DNA of 64,000 nt from JARBUG01 sp035628915 (lineage in GTDB: Bacteria > Bacillota > Sulfobacillia > Symbiobacteriales > Symbiobacteriaceae), in the NCBI GenBank assembly GCA_035628915.1, contig DASPIW010000004.1:1-64000 (forward strand), in the 5' to 3' direction. The position numbers and the translations under genes are program-made. Positions 54,953-63,324 of this stretch are shown in pieces. Every line of letters starts with the position of its first letter. Within the stretch, counting starts at the first letter, position 1. The notes beneath the pieces were generated by a model. It was not told the origin of the DNA. It was given only the letters and a program-made list of their open reading frames with translations, and searched no databases.

Positions 54953-54976
54953 AAGGCGCCCCGCCCGGGGCGCCTT
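54953..54976. terminator. Terminator between convergent operons
   Basis: AAGGCGCCCCG pairs with CGGGGCGCCTT around a minimal loop, eight bases after the amidohydrolase stop and eight before the stop of the minus-strand protease gene. T and A edges allow use in both directions. Confidence 0.8.
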
Positions 54977-54983
54977 CACGCGT

Positions 54984-56240
54984 CTACTTCTTGAACCGGG
55001 CCAGAAGCTTCGCCGGATTGATGATCGGCCCGAGTTGATAGCTCTTGCCGTCCCGGACGACCGTAATCGTGTCGCCTGTCTCATGGGCGGTCTTCAGGAA
55101 CTGCTCGGGAGTCACCGCCGGGTCAACCTGGCAGACCAGCGCATACATGCCGGCCATCCAGGGCACCGACCAGCTCAGGCCGCCCGTCCGGTAAAAGCGG
55201 TACTGATCGAGACCGGTCTCCGCGGCGGTGGTGCGGGAATCCATGGGGGCGAATAGGTACGGCCCGGGGATGCGGCCCCCGCCCGCGTAGTACCGGTCTG
55301 CCCAGAAGGCCCCTGGTATGTAGGAACCCGAGTTGTTCGGGTCGAGCAGCGGGTCCCGCCCCAGCCCGTGCACCTGATAGTCGTACCGGGTCTGCATGTC
55401 GGTGGAGACTACCAGCACGCCCTCGCGCTTGGCGCGCCGGTAGGCCTCGTTGACCGCCGTGTAGCCCTCCTCGTCCGGTCCCGCCCCGATGGAGGCGCTG
55501 ATCACCCTGATCCGTTGATCCGCCGGCAGGTTCTTGTTGTCGTCCAGGATCTTGTTGATGGCGGCTGCCATGTAGATAAAGGTCCGCTCTATGGGCTGGG
55601 CATTCCAGTTCTTTACGATCTGGATGGCATAGTAGGTGATCTGGGCGTCGGGAGCGACGCCCACATTCGTGCCCGCCAGGAGCGAGGCGACGGCGGCGCC
55701 GTGAATCTCCGGCTCGGGAGCTACCTGGCCGACTTCGGTGTACTTGACGATGCGACCGGCGTACTCGCGGTGGTCACCCAGCAGCGTCTGGTCGAGAATC
55801 GCCACATGCACGCCCTTGCCGGTGATCCCCTGCTTGTGCACTTCCCGCACGCCGAGGCCGGGGTCCTTCCCCAAATCCATGAAGCGTTCCGGCGAGAACT
55901 CCACAGGCAGCTCCAACGGCCATTTCGTGCCCGAGTCAAAGGTCGCCCACTGGCTCAGCGCTTGGCCGCTCCCGAGCAGGTCCATCCGCGATAGGTCTTT
56001 GTGGGAGAATTCGAAGCCGTATACATCGGTGCCGGTGCCGGCGGGCGTCGGTGGCAGGGCGAACAGCCGCTCCATCTTGCGGATCCGTGGGAAATGGTTC
56101 TTGCCCTCCACAACACTCAGTTCGCTCCACTTGGCGCCCGCCGTGTCTGCGGCGGGCATCAGCTGTCTTGCCCCCAGCCCAATACCCAAGAGCAGCGCGA
56201 CGACGATCACAATTGGGACGAAGAACGACCTCACGTTCAC
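54984..56240 (-). CDS. Membrane-anchored subtilisin-like (S8) protein with intact triad
   Basis: A 418-aa protein with one N-terminal membrane anchor (residues about 6-24) and an extracytoplasmic S8-like domain. Candidate triad residues are Asp150 (VAILDQT), His180 (EIHGAAVASLLAG) and Ser356 (GLSWSVP, in place of GTSMAAP). The usual oxyanion Asn segment (GN) is replaced by STDMQ, so activity is uncertain. GTG 56240 has AAGGAG nine bases upstream. It is the last gene of a five-gene ECF operon and is paralogous to the neighbour at 56269. Roles in sensing or processing an envelope or spore protein are possible. Confidence 0.85.
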   Translation of the reverse strand: MNVRSFFVPIVIVVALLLGIGLGARQLMPAADTAGAKWSELSVVEGKNHFPRIRKMERLFALPPTPAGTGTDVYGFEFSHKDLSRMDLLGSGQALSQWATFDSGTKWPLELPVEFSPERFMDLGKDPGLGVREVHKQGITGKGVHVAILDQTLLGDHREYAGRIVKYTEVGQVAPEPEIHGAAVASLLAGTNVGVAPDAQITYYAIQIVKNWNAQPIERTFIYMAAAINKILDDNKNLPADQRIRVISASIGAGPDEEGYTAVNEAYRRAKREGVLVVSTDMQTRYDYQVHGLGRDPLLDPNNSGSYIPGAFWADRYYAGGGRIPGPYLFAPMDSRTTAAETGLDQYRFYRTGGLSWSVPWMAGMYALVCQVDPAVTPEQFLKTAHETGDTITVVRDGKSYQLGPIINPAKLLARFKK

Positions 56241-56268
56241 CTGGTGTCACTCCTTTGGCGGGGAACTG

Positions 56269-57504
56269 CTACTGTTTGAAGTACTCAATCACCCGGGAAG
56301 GGTTGATGATCGGTCCCAGCCGGAACTCCTTGCCGTCCCGGTTGACGGTGATGTAGTCGCCGGTCTTGTAGGCGACCTCCAAAAACTCCTCCGGCGTGAC
56401 CTTGGGGTCGACCTGCGCGACCAGGGCGTACATACCGGCGCCCCAGGCAACGGCCATGCCCAGACCCAAGCCGGGATAGTAGGCGAAGTTGGGGGTTGTC
56501 ATGCCGGACACGGTGCGCGCATCCATTGGCACGAACAGCCACTTCGCGGTGCTGCCGCCGTTTGCAGCCCACGCATCGGCCCAAAAGCTTCCCAGGCCGT
56601 AAGCTGCGAGATCATTCGGATCCGCGTAGGGTTTCCGGCCCAATCCGTAGATGGCGTATGGGTACAGCGTCACCATGTCGTTCGTGGCGATGAGCACGCC
56701 TTCGTCTTTGGCCCGCCGGTAGGCCTGGCGGAGAGCCTCGTAGCCTTCCTCGCTGACGTCGGCGCCGATGGGCGCACAAATCACCCGCACCCGGTCGGCC
56801 TTTGCCAATCGGCGGTTGTCGTCGAGGATCTTGTTGATGGCGGCGGCCATGGGCAAAAACGTCCGCGCCCCCCGGGCCTGGTCAGCGGCGAACTGCGTGG
56901 CATAATAGGTCACCTGCACGCCCGGCGCCACGCCCGTGGTTTCGCCGGCCAGCACCGAGAGTGCGGAGAACCCCCCTTGTGCAGGTTGTGCACCGGCGGC
57001 GTAGTAGTTGATCACCTTCCCCTGGTACTCAGGGTGATCCAGCCAGAGCGCGATATCGAGCACGGCCACGCGCACCCCGGCCCCGGTAACACCCTCCCGG
57101 TGCAGACCCCGGATGCCCAGGCCGGGGTCCTTCCCCAGTTCCATCAGGCGGTCGGGCTTAAATTCAGGGGGGAGGGATGCGGGCCAGACCGTCCGGGTGT
57201 CAAACCACGCACTGGCAGTCAGCAGCGCGCCCTGGCCGCTCAGATCAAGCCTTGATGCGTCCATGCTCCGGTAGTCGATCCATGCCTGGCCGCCAATCCG
57301 CACGGGTTCGGGCGGTTTGGTCAGGCTTTCGGGACGGCCCCAATACGGGCGGAAAGCTTCACGGCCTTCGGTAATGGTGACGCTCCCGGGCAGATCCACC
57401 TCCGGGGCCGCAGCCGTAGTGTGCCGGAACACCAGCCCGGCAATTGCCACAAGCGGAATCACGACCAGGCCGACAATCCAGAGCCAGCGGAGGGGCAGCC
57501 TCAT
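56269..57504 (-). CDS. Membrane-anchored S8-like pseudoprotease
   Basis: A 411-aa paralogue of the previous protein with the same layout: N-terminal anchor (about 7-25), conserved linker (LDLSGQGALLTASAWFDTRT) and S8-like domain. Asp150 is kept (VAVLDIA). The positions of the catalytic His and Ser hold Gly177 (PAQGGFS) and Gly349 (LGLGMAVAW), so it cannot cleave by the S8 mechanism. The rest of the fold is well conserved, indicating selection for a binding or regulatory role. ATG 57504 overlaps the zinc-ribbon gene's stop (ATGA). Confidence 0.85.
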   Translation of the reverse strand: MRLPLRWLWIVGLVVIPLVAIAGLVFRHTTAAAPEVDLPGSVTITEGREAFRPYWGRPESLTKPPEPVRIGGQAWIDYRSMDASRLDLSGQGALLTASAWFDTRTVWPASLPPEFKPDRLMELGKDPGLGIRGLHREGVTGAGVRVAVLDIALWLDHPEYQGKVINYYAAGAQPAQGGFSALSVLAGETTGVAPGVQVTYYATQFAADQARGARTFLPMAAAINKILDDNRRLAKADRVRVICAPIGADVSEEGYEALRQAYRRAKDEGVLIATNDMVTLYPYAIYGLGRKPYADPNDLAAYGLGSFWADAWAANGGSTAKWLFVPMDARTVSGMTTPNFAYYPGLGLGMAVAWGAGMYALVAQVDPKVTPEEFLEVAYKTGDYITVNRDGKEFRLGPIINPSRVIEYFKQ

Positions 57505-58313
57505 GCGCCTTCCCCCCTTTCAATGGCCGCGGGGACTTCATCGAGCGGGGCGCCGCACCGGGTGCAGTACGTCCAATCAAGCTGAACGGGCGTTTTGCAG
57601 TCCGGGCAGATCGCCTGGAGGGCAAACCCGCACCTGGGGCAGAAGCCTGCTTCTGCCGGGGCGTGGTGCCCGCACCCCGGGCAGACCGCGACCGCTGACC
57701 GTATGGGGCGGGCGACCAGCCAGATCGCGACGCCCGCAGGTCCGGTCAGCAGGCCCAGCAGGAACCAGGCGGTGACCGGGCCGGCGCCCCGGTCCCGCAC
57801 GTCAAGCGCCAGCCATGCCGCGATGGCCAGCCAGGCTGCCCCGGCGGTCACCAGGGCAATCTGGTTGAGCAGCGGCCACGCGATCGATTTGCGGTCCAAC
57901 AGCGCCCAGATGGCGTACCGCTTTCCGTCCGGCCCCTCATAAGTCCGGCCCAGGCTGCCGCGCCAGTAGTAATCGCTCATGCGGAAGGACTGGTCGAGTT
58001 CGTTCCAGGTGTGATCGGCCAGCCGCGGGCTGGTCGAGGTGAGAATCACCGGGTCGCTCCCGCCCGCTTCGGTCACGTAGCTGGCCGACCAGCCCATGGT
58101 GGCGTTCATGCGCTGCAGCATGGTCGGCAGGAGGGGGTCGATGCCGGATTGCCGGATCATGCGGGTGACTTCCGCCTCGATCGCGGCCGAGTCTTTCCAG
58201 CCGTCGCGATACCAGTTCTGCTCCAGGTAGAACGCCCAGGCCGCCGTCACCAGGGTCGCCAACCCGTAGATCATGGCGATGAGCGCCGTCAGCCGCTTGA
58301 GGTTCCAACGCAA
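57501..58313 (-). CDS. Membrane protein with C-terminal double zinc ribbon
   Basis: A 270-aa protein with one N-terminal membrane segment (LTALIAMIYGLATLVTAAWAF), an external domain of about 120 residues and two more segments in the middle. A cytoplasmic tail has paired CxxC motifs (CPGCGHH, CPRCGF, CPDCKT, CTRCGAP) typical of double zinc ribbons. TTG 58313 has AAAGGGG upstream. It overlaps the next S8-like gene by four bases and follows the putative anti-sigma gene by five. It may link an extracellular signal to the sigma system; no family name is certain. Confidence 0.78.
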   Translation of the reverse strand: MRWNLKRLTALIAMIYGLATLVTAAWAFYLEQNWYRDGWKDSAAIEAEVTRMIRQSGIDPLLPTMLQRMNATMGWSASYVTEAGGSDPVILTSTSPRLADHTWNELDQSFRMSDYYWRGSLGRTYEGPDGKRYAIWALLDRKSIAWPLLNQIALVTAGAAWLAIAAWLALDVRDRGAGPVTAWFLLGLLTGPAGVAIWLVARPIRSAVAVCPGCGHHAPAEAGFCPRCGFALQAICPDCKTPVQLDWTYCTRCGAPLDEVPAAIERGEGA

Positions 58314-58318
58314 GGTGA

Positions 58319-58600
58319 TCAGGCCCCTTTCCGGAGCAGATACGGTCCAAGGATCAGGGCGGAGATGGGCACCGCCAGCAGCCACCAGGGGCTGGCGCCC
58401 AGCAGCAGCGCCACCATCGCCGTACCGATCATGGTCGCCCCGGCACCGATGAGCAGGTGCTTGTCCACATCATCTTCCTGATGACTCGCCGCCGGCTGCC
58501 CGAGCCGCTTCTTCAGGGCCGCCACCGTGTAGGCGGGGTCCGGCGCTTCCGGTATGCCTGCCTCCCGGTCTTTTTGCAGCAACTCTTCCATGGCGTTCAC
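58319..58600 (-). CDS. Small membrane protein, probable ECF anti-sigma factor
   Basis: A 93-aa protein: a charged N-terminal cytoplasmic part of about 47 residues (ELLQKDREAG, DPAYTVAALKKRL) followed by two close hydrophobic segments. Its GTG start overlaps the sigma stop (GTGA). Position and topology fit a minimal anti-sigma factor, but it lacks the His-Cys-Cys zinc motif of ZAS proteins, so this role is inferred. Confidence 0.7.
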   Translation of the reverse strand: MNAMEELLQKDREAGIPEAPDPAYTVAALKKRLGQPAASHQEDDVDKHLLIGAGATMIGTAMVALLLGASPWWLLAVPISALILGPYLLRKGA

Positions 58601-59097
58601 CGGACCATCACCTCCGTCGCCAGCATTCGCTTCAGGCGCTGCAGTCCGTTGTGGATGCGCGACCGGACCGTTCCGATCGGCACCGACAGGGTACGGGCGA
58701 TCTCCTCATAGCTCAGTTCTTCGTAGTACCGGAGCAGAATGACCGAGCGTTGTTCCAGTGGTAACTGCAGCAACCCCGCACGGACCTGTTCGTGTTCGAT
58801 GTGCAGCAGCACTTCATCATCCATAGAGTCGGTGGCGCCGCCGCCCCAGTCGCTGAAGGGGAGCATAGGTCCCCATCGCTTCCGGCGGCGCCACTGGTCC
58901 CGCAGCAGGTTGGTGGCGATACTGAGCAGCCAGGTCTTAACGCTGGCTTCCGGGCGGTAGCGATCGGCCGCACGCAGCGCCCGGACAAACGTCTCCTGCA
59001 TCAATTCCTCCGCATGTCCGGCATCGCCGCACATGCGGTAGAGGTAAGCAAACAGAGGCCCTTGATACTGGGTGACCAGATCGACAAGGTTCTCCAT
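58597..59097 (-). CDS. ECF-type RNA polymerase sigma factor, 166 aa
   Basis: A group IV sigma factor. Region 2 (YLYRMCGDAGHAEELMQETFVRAL, with DRYRPEASVKTWLLSIATN) and region 4 (LPLEQRSVILLRYYEELSYEEIA, then PIGTVRSRIHNGLQRL) are both intact, separated by an acidic linker. ATG 59097 lies a few bases after AGGAGGTGA; the longer frame has no site. It begins a five-gene operon of sigma, small membrane protein, zinc-ribbon protein and two S8-like proteins. It is divergent from a metallophosphoesterase gene. Confidence 0.93.
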   Translation of the reverse strand: MENLVDLVTQYQGPLFAYLYRMCGDAGHAEELMQETFVRALRAADRYRPEASVKTWLLSIATNLLRDQWRRRKRWGPMLPFSDWGGGATDSMDDEVLLHIEHEQVRAGLLQLPLEQRSVILLRYYEELSYEEIARTLSVPIGTVRSRIHNGLQRLKRMLATEVMVR

Positions 59098-59263
59098 TGC
59101 TTCACCTCCTGCAAACTTGAACGCCTGAGCGACCAAAAAGTTCACACTTCACGGAAATATTCTAGCACCGATCCGTCGGACATTTCCTATTCCCTCTGGA
59201 AGCTTCATCTGCTATCCTTTACCAAAATGAGTGGTTCAGTCTCAAGAGAAGGAGGTCGGACAA

Positions 59264-59995
59264 ATGGGCACCCGCCTTGCAGTCATTTCGGACATTCACG
59301 GCAACGCTCCGGCCCTGCGGGCAATCCTCGCCGAAATTGACGCCACGCCGGGGGTAGAGCACATCTACTGCCTGGGCGACTCGGTCAGCATCGGTCCGGA
59401 CGCCAACGAAGTACTTGACATGCTCTTTGCCCGTCCCGACCTCTCTATGGTGAAGGGCAATCACGAACGATACATTCTGGCCGTGCTGGCTGGCGGTCTC
59501 CTGCCACCGGAGGTAGAGGCGGAGGAACTGGAGCACCAGCGGTGGATCAGCTCCCGCCTGAACCCGGACCATGCCGATCACCTCTCGGCCTTGCCGGACC
59601 GGCTCGAGGTGGAGCACGGCGGGCGCCGGTTCTGGTTCCTGCACTATCACGCCGACGCCGGGCGCCCGGGCCGGTTCGCCCCCTGGATGAACGACGTGGC
59701 CCAGCTGGAAGAACACTACGCAACCGCCCCGGCCGACGTGGTCTGCTTCGGACACGATCACACCACACGGCTGCTCAGGGGCGCCCAGCGGCTCTACCTG
59801 AACCCGGGTTCAGCCGGCTGCTTCAGCCGCCCCGTCGCCCGCTACGCCCTGGTCACTGTGGAAGCCGGCGATGTTTCAGTGGAGATGCGTGAGGCAGACT
59901 ATGATAACCGGGACTTCCTGGCCTCCTATGACCGGCTCGGCGTTCCGGCCCGCGACTTCATCCTCCGCATTTTCCACGGCAATCAGGGCAGGTGA
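59264..59995 (+). CDS. Metallophosphoesterase (YfcE/MPP type), 243 aa
   Basis: A calcineurin-like phosphodiesterase. The metal site is visible as ISDIHGN near residue 8, GDSVSIGPD, GNHERYI and FGHDHTTRLL, with a second histidine in WFLHYHADAG. The substrate is unknown; family members act on cyclic nucleotides or phosphodiesters. The ATG at 59264 follows GGAGG. Its end is six bases before the CTG-started kinase gene. Confidence 0.9.
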   Translation: MGTRLAVISDIHGNAPALRAILAEIDATPGVEHIYCLGDSVSIGPDANEVLDMLFARPDLSMVKGNHERYILAVLAGGLLPPEVEAEELEHQRWISSRLNPDHADHLSALPDRLEVEHGGRRFWFLHYHADAGRPGRFAPWMNDVAQLEEHYATAPADVVCFGHDHTTRLLRGAQRLYLNPGSAGCFSRPVARYALVTVEAGDVSVEMREADYDNRDFLASYDRLGVPARDFILRIFHGNQGR

Positions 59996-60001
59996 TGACA
60001 G

Positions 60002-61294
60002 CTGTACCCGGCTGAAAACGTCAACGCCGGCACCAGGTTTCGGGGCGCCCGCCGGGCGGTCATCCGGGCCTTTGGTGCCGGCCTCGTTATCGCTCTTCTC
60101 GGTGAAATCTCCGTCAATCCCTTCGGCACGGGGTTTCGCTTCAGCCTCGGCCCCCTCGGGCTGGCGCTCCTCGCTCTCTTTCGCTGGATGCCCGCCTATT
60201 GGGCCGGCGCGGCGGCCGGCCTGCTGGTGCCCCTGGTGCACGTAGCGGTTGCCCTGGCCGGCCACGGGCCGCTGCAGGCAGCGCGCGGCTACTTGCCGGA
60301 GACGCTCGCGTATACAGTCCTGGGGACGGCGCTTCACCTGTTCCGGGTGGACCGGCGCCTGGACTCGCCCCTGCAGGCGGCCTTGCTGATCGCCCTGGCT
60401 GACCTGTCGGCCAACGTCGTAGAAGTGCTGGTCCGACCCGACCCCGTCCAGGTCCAGCGGTTCGCCGTCATGGCGCTGGTCGCGATGGGCCGGGCCGCTG
60501 TAGCACTGGGTGCCTGCTATGTGCTGCAGGAAGGCGTGCGCCAGCGGGAATGGGAAAAAGAGCGCCGCAGCTACATGGAGAAGCTCTTCTTCGCCTGCAA
60601 CCTGCAGACGGAGGCGTTCTTCCTCAAGAAGTCGGCGCGTGAGATCGAACAGATTATGGCCAAGGCGCACCGGCTCTACCGGGACCTGAACGGCCAGCCC
60701 GGGCAGTCGCTCGCCCTGGAGATTGCCAAGGATATTCACGAAGTGAAAAAAGACTACCAGCGCACCCTTTCGGCACTCAACCGTCTGGTCGACACGCCGA
60801 AGCTGCAGGCAGAAATGGACTTCTCCGAGATTGTGGCCCTGGTCTTCGATGCTAACCGGTCCTACGCGGCCGGCCTGGGCAAGCAGGTCGCGTTCAAGTC
60901 GGAACTGCTGGCCGACTTCCGCACGGCCCGGTACGGCCGCTGGGTCTCCATTTTGAACAACCTGGTCAGCAACGGTGTGGAGGCATGCGGCACTGAGGGT
61001 ACCCTGACTGTAACGGCAACCCGCATGCGGGAGCGCCTGGTGGTGGAAGTGAGCGACACGGGCGCCGGCATACCGCGCGAAGACTGGGACCTGGTCTTCT
61101 CGCCGGGCTTCAGCACCAAGCTGAACCCCGTGACCGGCGCTTTCTCGAGCGGCATCGGACTGACCCACGTGGCTGAACTGATCGGCGCCATGGGCGGTGC
61201 AATCCGCGTGGCCCACGCGGCGCCGGACAGAGGCGCCCGGTTCCGCCTGGAAGTGCCCTGGACGGCCCTGGAAATCGCCGACGAAATGGAGTGA
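60002..61294 (+). CDS. GlnK(YcbA)-like membrane sensor histidine kinase, CTG start
   Basis: A sensor kinase of about 430 aa with five or six membrane segments in the first 200 residues, then a DHp helix with the phosphorylated His in DIHEVKKDYQRTLSALNRL and an ATPase domain (NNLVSNGVEACG, DTGAGIP, SSGIGLTHVAELIGA). The first in-frame ATG (60188) would remove the N-terminal membrane region, which is coding-like back to 60002. No ATG, GTG or TTG occurs there; CTG 60002 lies six bases after AGGTGA. The next gene encodes its regulator. GlnK/GlnL pairs respond to glutamine in Bacillus. Confidence 0.85.
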   Translation: MYPAENVNAGTRFRGARRAVIRAFGAGLVIALLGEISVNPFGTGFRFSLGPLGLALLALFRWMPAYWAGAAAGLLVPLVHVAVALAGHGPLQAARGYLPETLAYTVLGTALHLFRVDRRLDSPLQAALLIALADLSANVVEVLVRPDPVQVQRFAVMALVAMGRAAVALGACYVLQEGVRQREWEKERRSYMEKLFFACNLQTEAFFLKKSAREIEQIMAKAHRLYRDLNGQPGQSLALEIAKDIHEVKKDYQRTLSALNRLVDTPKLQAEMDFSEIVALVFDANRSYAAGLGKQVAFKSELLADFRTARYGRWVSILNNLVSNGVEACGTEGTLTVTATRMRERLVVEVSDTGAGIPREDWDLVFSPGFSTKLNPVTGAFSSGIGLTHVAELIGAMGGAIRVAHAAPDRGARFRLEVPWTALEIADEME

Positions 61295-61300
61295 CCGCCC

Positions 61301-62218
61301 CTGGCTCTGCCATACCGGATTCTGATTGTGGATGATGACCCCGCCGTGGTGCGCATGCTCCAGCGCATTGTGGAAGAGCATGGGCAGGGGGCTGTCGTGG
61401 GCCGCGCGACCGACGGTCCGAGCGGCGAGGCGGCAGCGCTGCAGCACCGCCCCGATATCGTCCTGATCGATCTGCTCATGCCCGGGCAGGATGGCCTGGA
61501 GACCATCCGGCGCCTGCGTAACGCGGGATTTGCCGGGGTTTTCGTCATGATTTCGCAGGTGAACGACAAGGACCTGGTGGCGCGCGCGTACAAGGCCGGC
61601 GTGGAGTTTTTCATCTACAAGCCGCTCAACCTGACCGAGATTCTGTCCGTGCTGCGGCGCGTCACGGAAAGCGTGCAGATGCGCCAGACCATCCAGCACA
61701 TCCGGGCCAGCCTTGGGCCCCTGGCGCCGGCGGAAGCTGCTCCCCCGGCGCCCCGGGGCGCCGCCACCGAGAACCAGGTTCGCCGGGCCGGGCGCCGGGT
61801 GCTGGCCGACCTGGGCATTCTGGGCGAGGCGGGGGGCGCCGAGCTGATCGCGATCACCCTCCTGCCGGAGTTCCGGGGCGGCCAGACTGCGGCCGATATC
61901 GACCTGACGGCCCTGTACAGCGCTCTCGCTCAGCACTACCAGAGCGAGGGCGCCCGGGCGCCCGGCCCCAAGGCGATTGAGCAGCGGATTCGCCGGGCGG
62001 CCCTTGCTGCCCTGAGCCACCTGGCGGCCCTGGGGCTGGAAGATTTCGCCGACCCGCGCTTCGAGCGGCTGGCGCCGACCTTTTTCGGCTTCACCGAAGT
62101 GCGGACGGAAATGGCACGCCTCCGCAGCGGGTCAGGCGTGCCCGGGCGCATCAATCTGAAAAAGTTCATCGACGCGTTTTTGCATGAAGTTCAGTCAGCG
62201 CTCACTGAAGAAGAGTGA
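61301..62218 (+). CDS. GlnL(YcbB)-like response regulator, apparent CTG start
   Basis: A receiver domain (YRILIVDDDPAV at the start, phosphorylated Asp in DIVLIDLLMPG, then FVMISQ and FIYKPLN) joined to the YcbB-type C-terminal domain (VLADLGILGEAGGAELIAI, PTFFGFTEVRTEM). GTG 61328 would cut off the first beta strand and acidic pocket. CTG 61301 lies six bases after GGAGTGA and gives a complete receiver. It partners the kinase at 60002. The target genes (in Bacillus, glutaminase and glutamine transport) are not in this window. Confidence 0.87.
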   Translation: MALPYRILIVDDDPAVVRMLQRIVEEHGQGAVVGRATDGPSGEAAALQHRPDIVLIDLLMPGQDGLETIRRLRNAGFAGVFVMISQVNDKDLVARAYKAGVEFFIYKPLNLTEILSVLRRVTESVQMRQTIQHIRASLGPLAPAEAAPPAPRGAATENQVRRAGRRVLADLGILGEAGGAELIAITLLPEFRGGQTAADIDLTALYSALAQHYQSEGARAPGPKAIEQRIRRAALAALSHLAALGLEDFADPRFERLAPTFFGFTEVRTEMARLRSGSGVPGRINLKKFIDAFLHEVQSALTEEE

Positions 62219-62331
62219 AAGGCCCTCGCACAGCTGCTACTGGTTGCGCCGGGGGCAGGTAGGTTCGCAACGGCGGTCAAGCGCCTCATGGGTGGGATTT
62301 GCTATCCTTCAGGTGAAAGGAGGGAATCACG

Positions 62332-63240
62332 ATGCGCGAGCAAGTGGACGCGGTTCAGCGGATGCAGGACTACATCGAATCGCACCTGGGCGTCCAGATC
62401 AGCCTGGAGCAGTTGGCAGCGGCGGCCGGCTATTCGCCCTGGCATGCCACCCGCCTGTTCAAGGAGATCGTAGGCATTCCGCCCTCGGAGTACCTGCGTG
62501 CCCGCAGACTCTCCCGGGCTGCGCTCCAGCTGCGCGATACATCCGACCGGGTGCTGGATGTGGCGCTGGATACCGCCTTCGCTTCACACGAGGGATTTAC
62601 CCGGGCCTTTTCCGAACGGTTCGGCCTGACGCCTGAGCAGTATCGGAAGGGCGCGTACCCCCTGGTCTTGTTCCTCCCGCGCAGCGCACGTGCCTATTTC
62701 CTCCACACATCGAAGGGAGGATGCGTTATGACTGAGAAGACCCAGGCGAACACGATCTTTGTGCAGGTGGTAGAACGGCCGGCGCGCAAGCTGATTCTGC
62801 TGCGGGGCCGAAAGGCGACGGATTACTGGGGGTACTGCGAGGAAGTCGGCTGTGACGTGTGGGGAACCCTTACGAGCCTGAAGGGCGCTGTGCATGAACC
62901 CATTGGCATGTGGCTGCCCGATAGCCTGCGCACGCCCGGCACTTCGGTCTACGCCCAGGGCGTGGAGATGCCCGCCGACTACTCGGGTCCCGTGCCGGAA
63001 GGCATGGAGCTGATCGACCTGCCCAGTTGCAGGTATATGATCTTCCACGGGGAGCCTTACCAGGATGATCAGATGGGCCAGGCCATCGCCCAAGTCTGGC
63101 GGGCGATGGATAGCTACAAGCCCGAACTCTACGGTTGGGAGTGGGCCGATGACGCCGGCCCCCGGTTTCAGCTGGCGCCAGTGGCGGAGCGCGGCTATAT
63201 GGAAGGGCGCCCGGTGCGGGAAGCGAAGCGGGGCGCCTAG
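62332..63240 (+). CDS. AraC-type regulator with GyrI-like effector domain
   Basis: A 302-aa regulator with the DNA-binding domain at the N-terminus (QISLEQLAAAAGYSPWHATRLF; YLRARRLSRAALQLRDT) and a GyrI/SgbI-like small-molecule domain at the C-terminus (VVERPARKLILLRGR; DLPSCRYMIFHGEPYQ). This order is that of the Rob/SoxS-like multidrug regulators of Bacillota. The ATG follows AAAGGAGG. It is monocistronic with a terminator after it. Confidence 0.92.
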   Translation: MREQVDAVQRMQDYIESHLGVQISLEQLAAAAGYSPWHATRLFKEIVGIPPSEYLRARRLSRAALQLRDTSDRVLDVALDTAFASHEGFTRAFSERFGLTPEQYRKGAYPLVLFLPRSARAYFLHTSKGGCVMTEKTQANTIFVQVVERPARKLILLRGRKATDYWGYCEEVGCDVWGTLTSLKGAVHEPIGMWLPDSLRTPGTSVYAQGVEMPADYSGPVPEGMELIDLPSCRYMIFHGEPYQDDQMGQAIAQVWRAMDSYKPELYGWEWADDAGPRFQLAPVAERGYMEGRPVREAKRGA

Positions 63241-63284
63241 CAGCGGCGCCCGGTGAGAACGGGCCGCTGCAGCAGCAGCTATAA

Positions 63285-63317
63285 CGACCGCCGCCCCCTC
63301 TCCGGGGACGGCGGTCG
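63285..63317. terminator. Bidirectional terminator near the window end
   Basis: CGACCGCCG and CGGCGGTCG pair around CCCC/GGGG bases, followed by CTTC. It lies between the convergent AraC-type and acyltransferase genes. A second hairpin (63241-63247 with 63263-63269) precedes it. Confidence 0.7.
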
Positions 63318-63324
63318 CTTCATG

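Noticed and set aside
59876..62020. A 714-codon frame antisense to the kinase and regulator
   Set aside because: Opposite to two convincing genes with intact motifs; no start signal and no domains.
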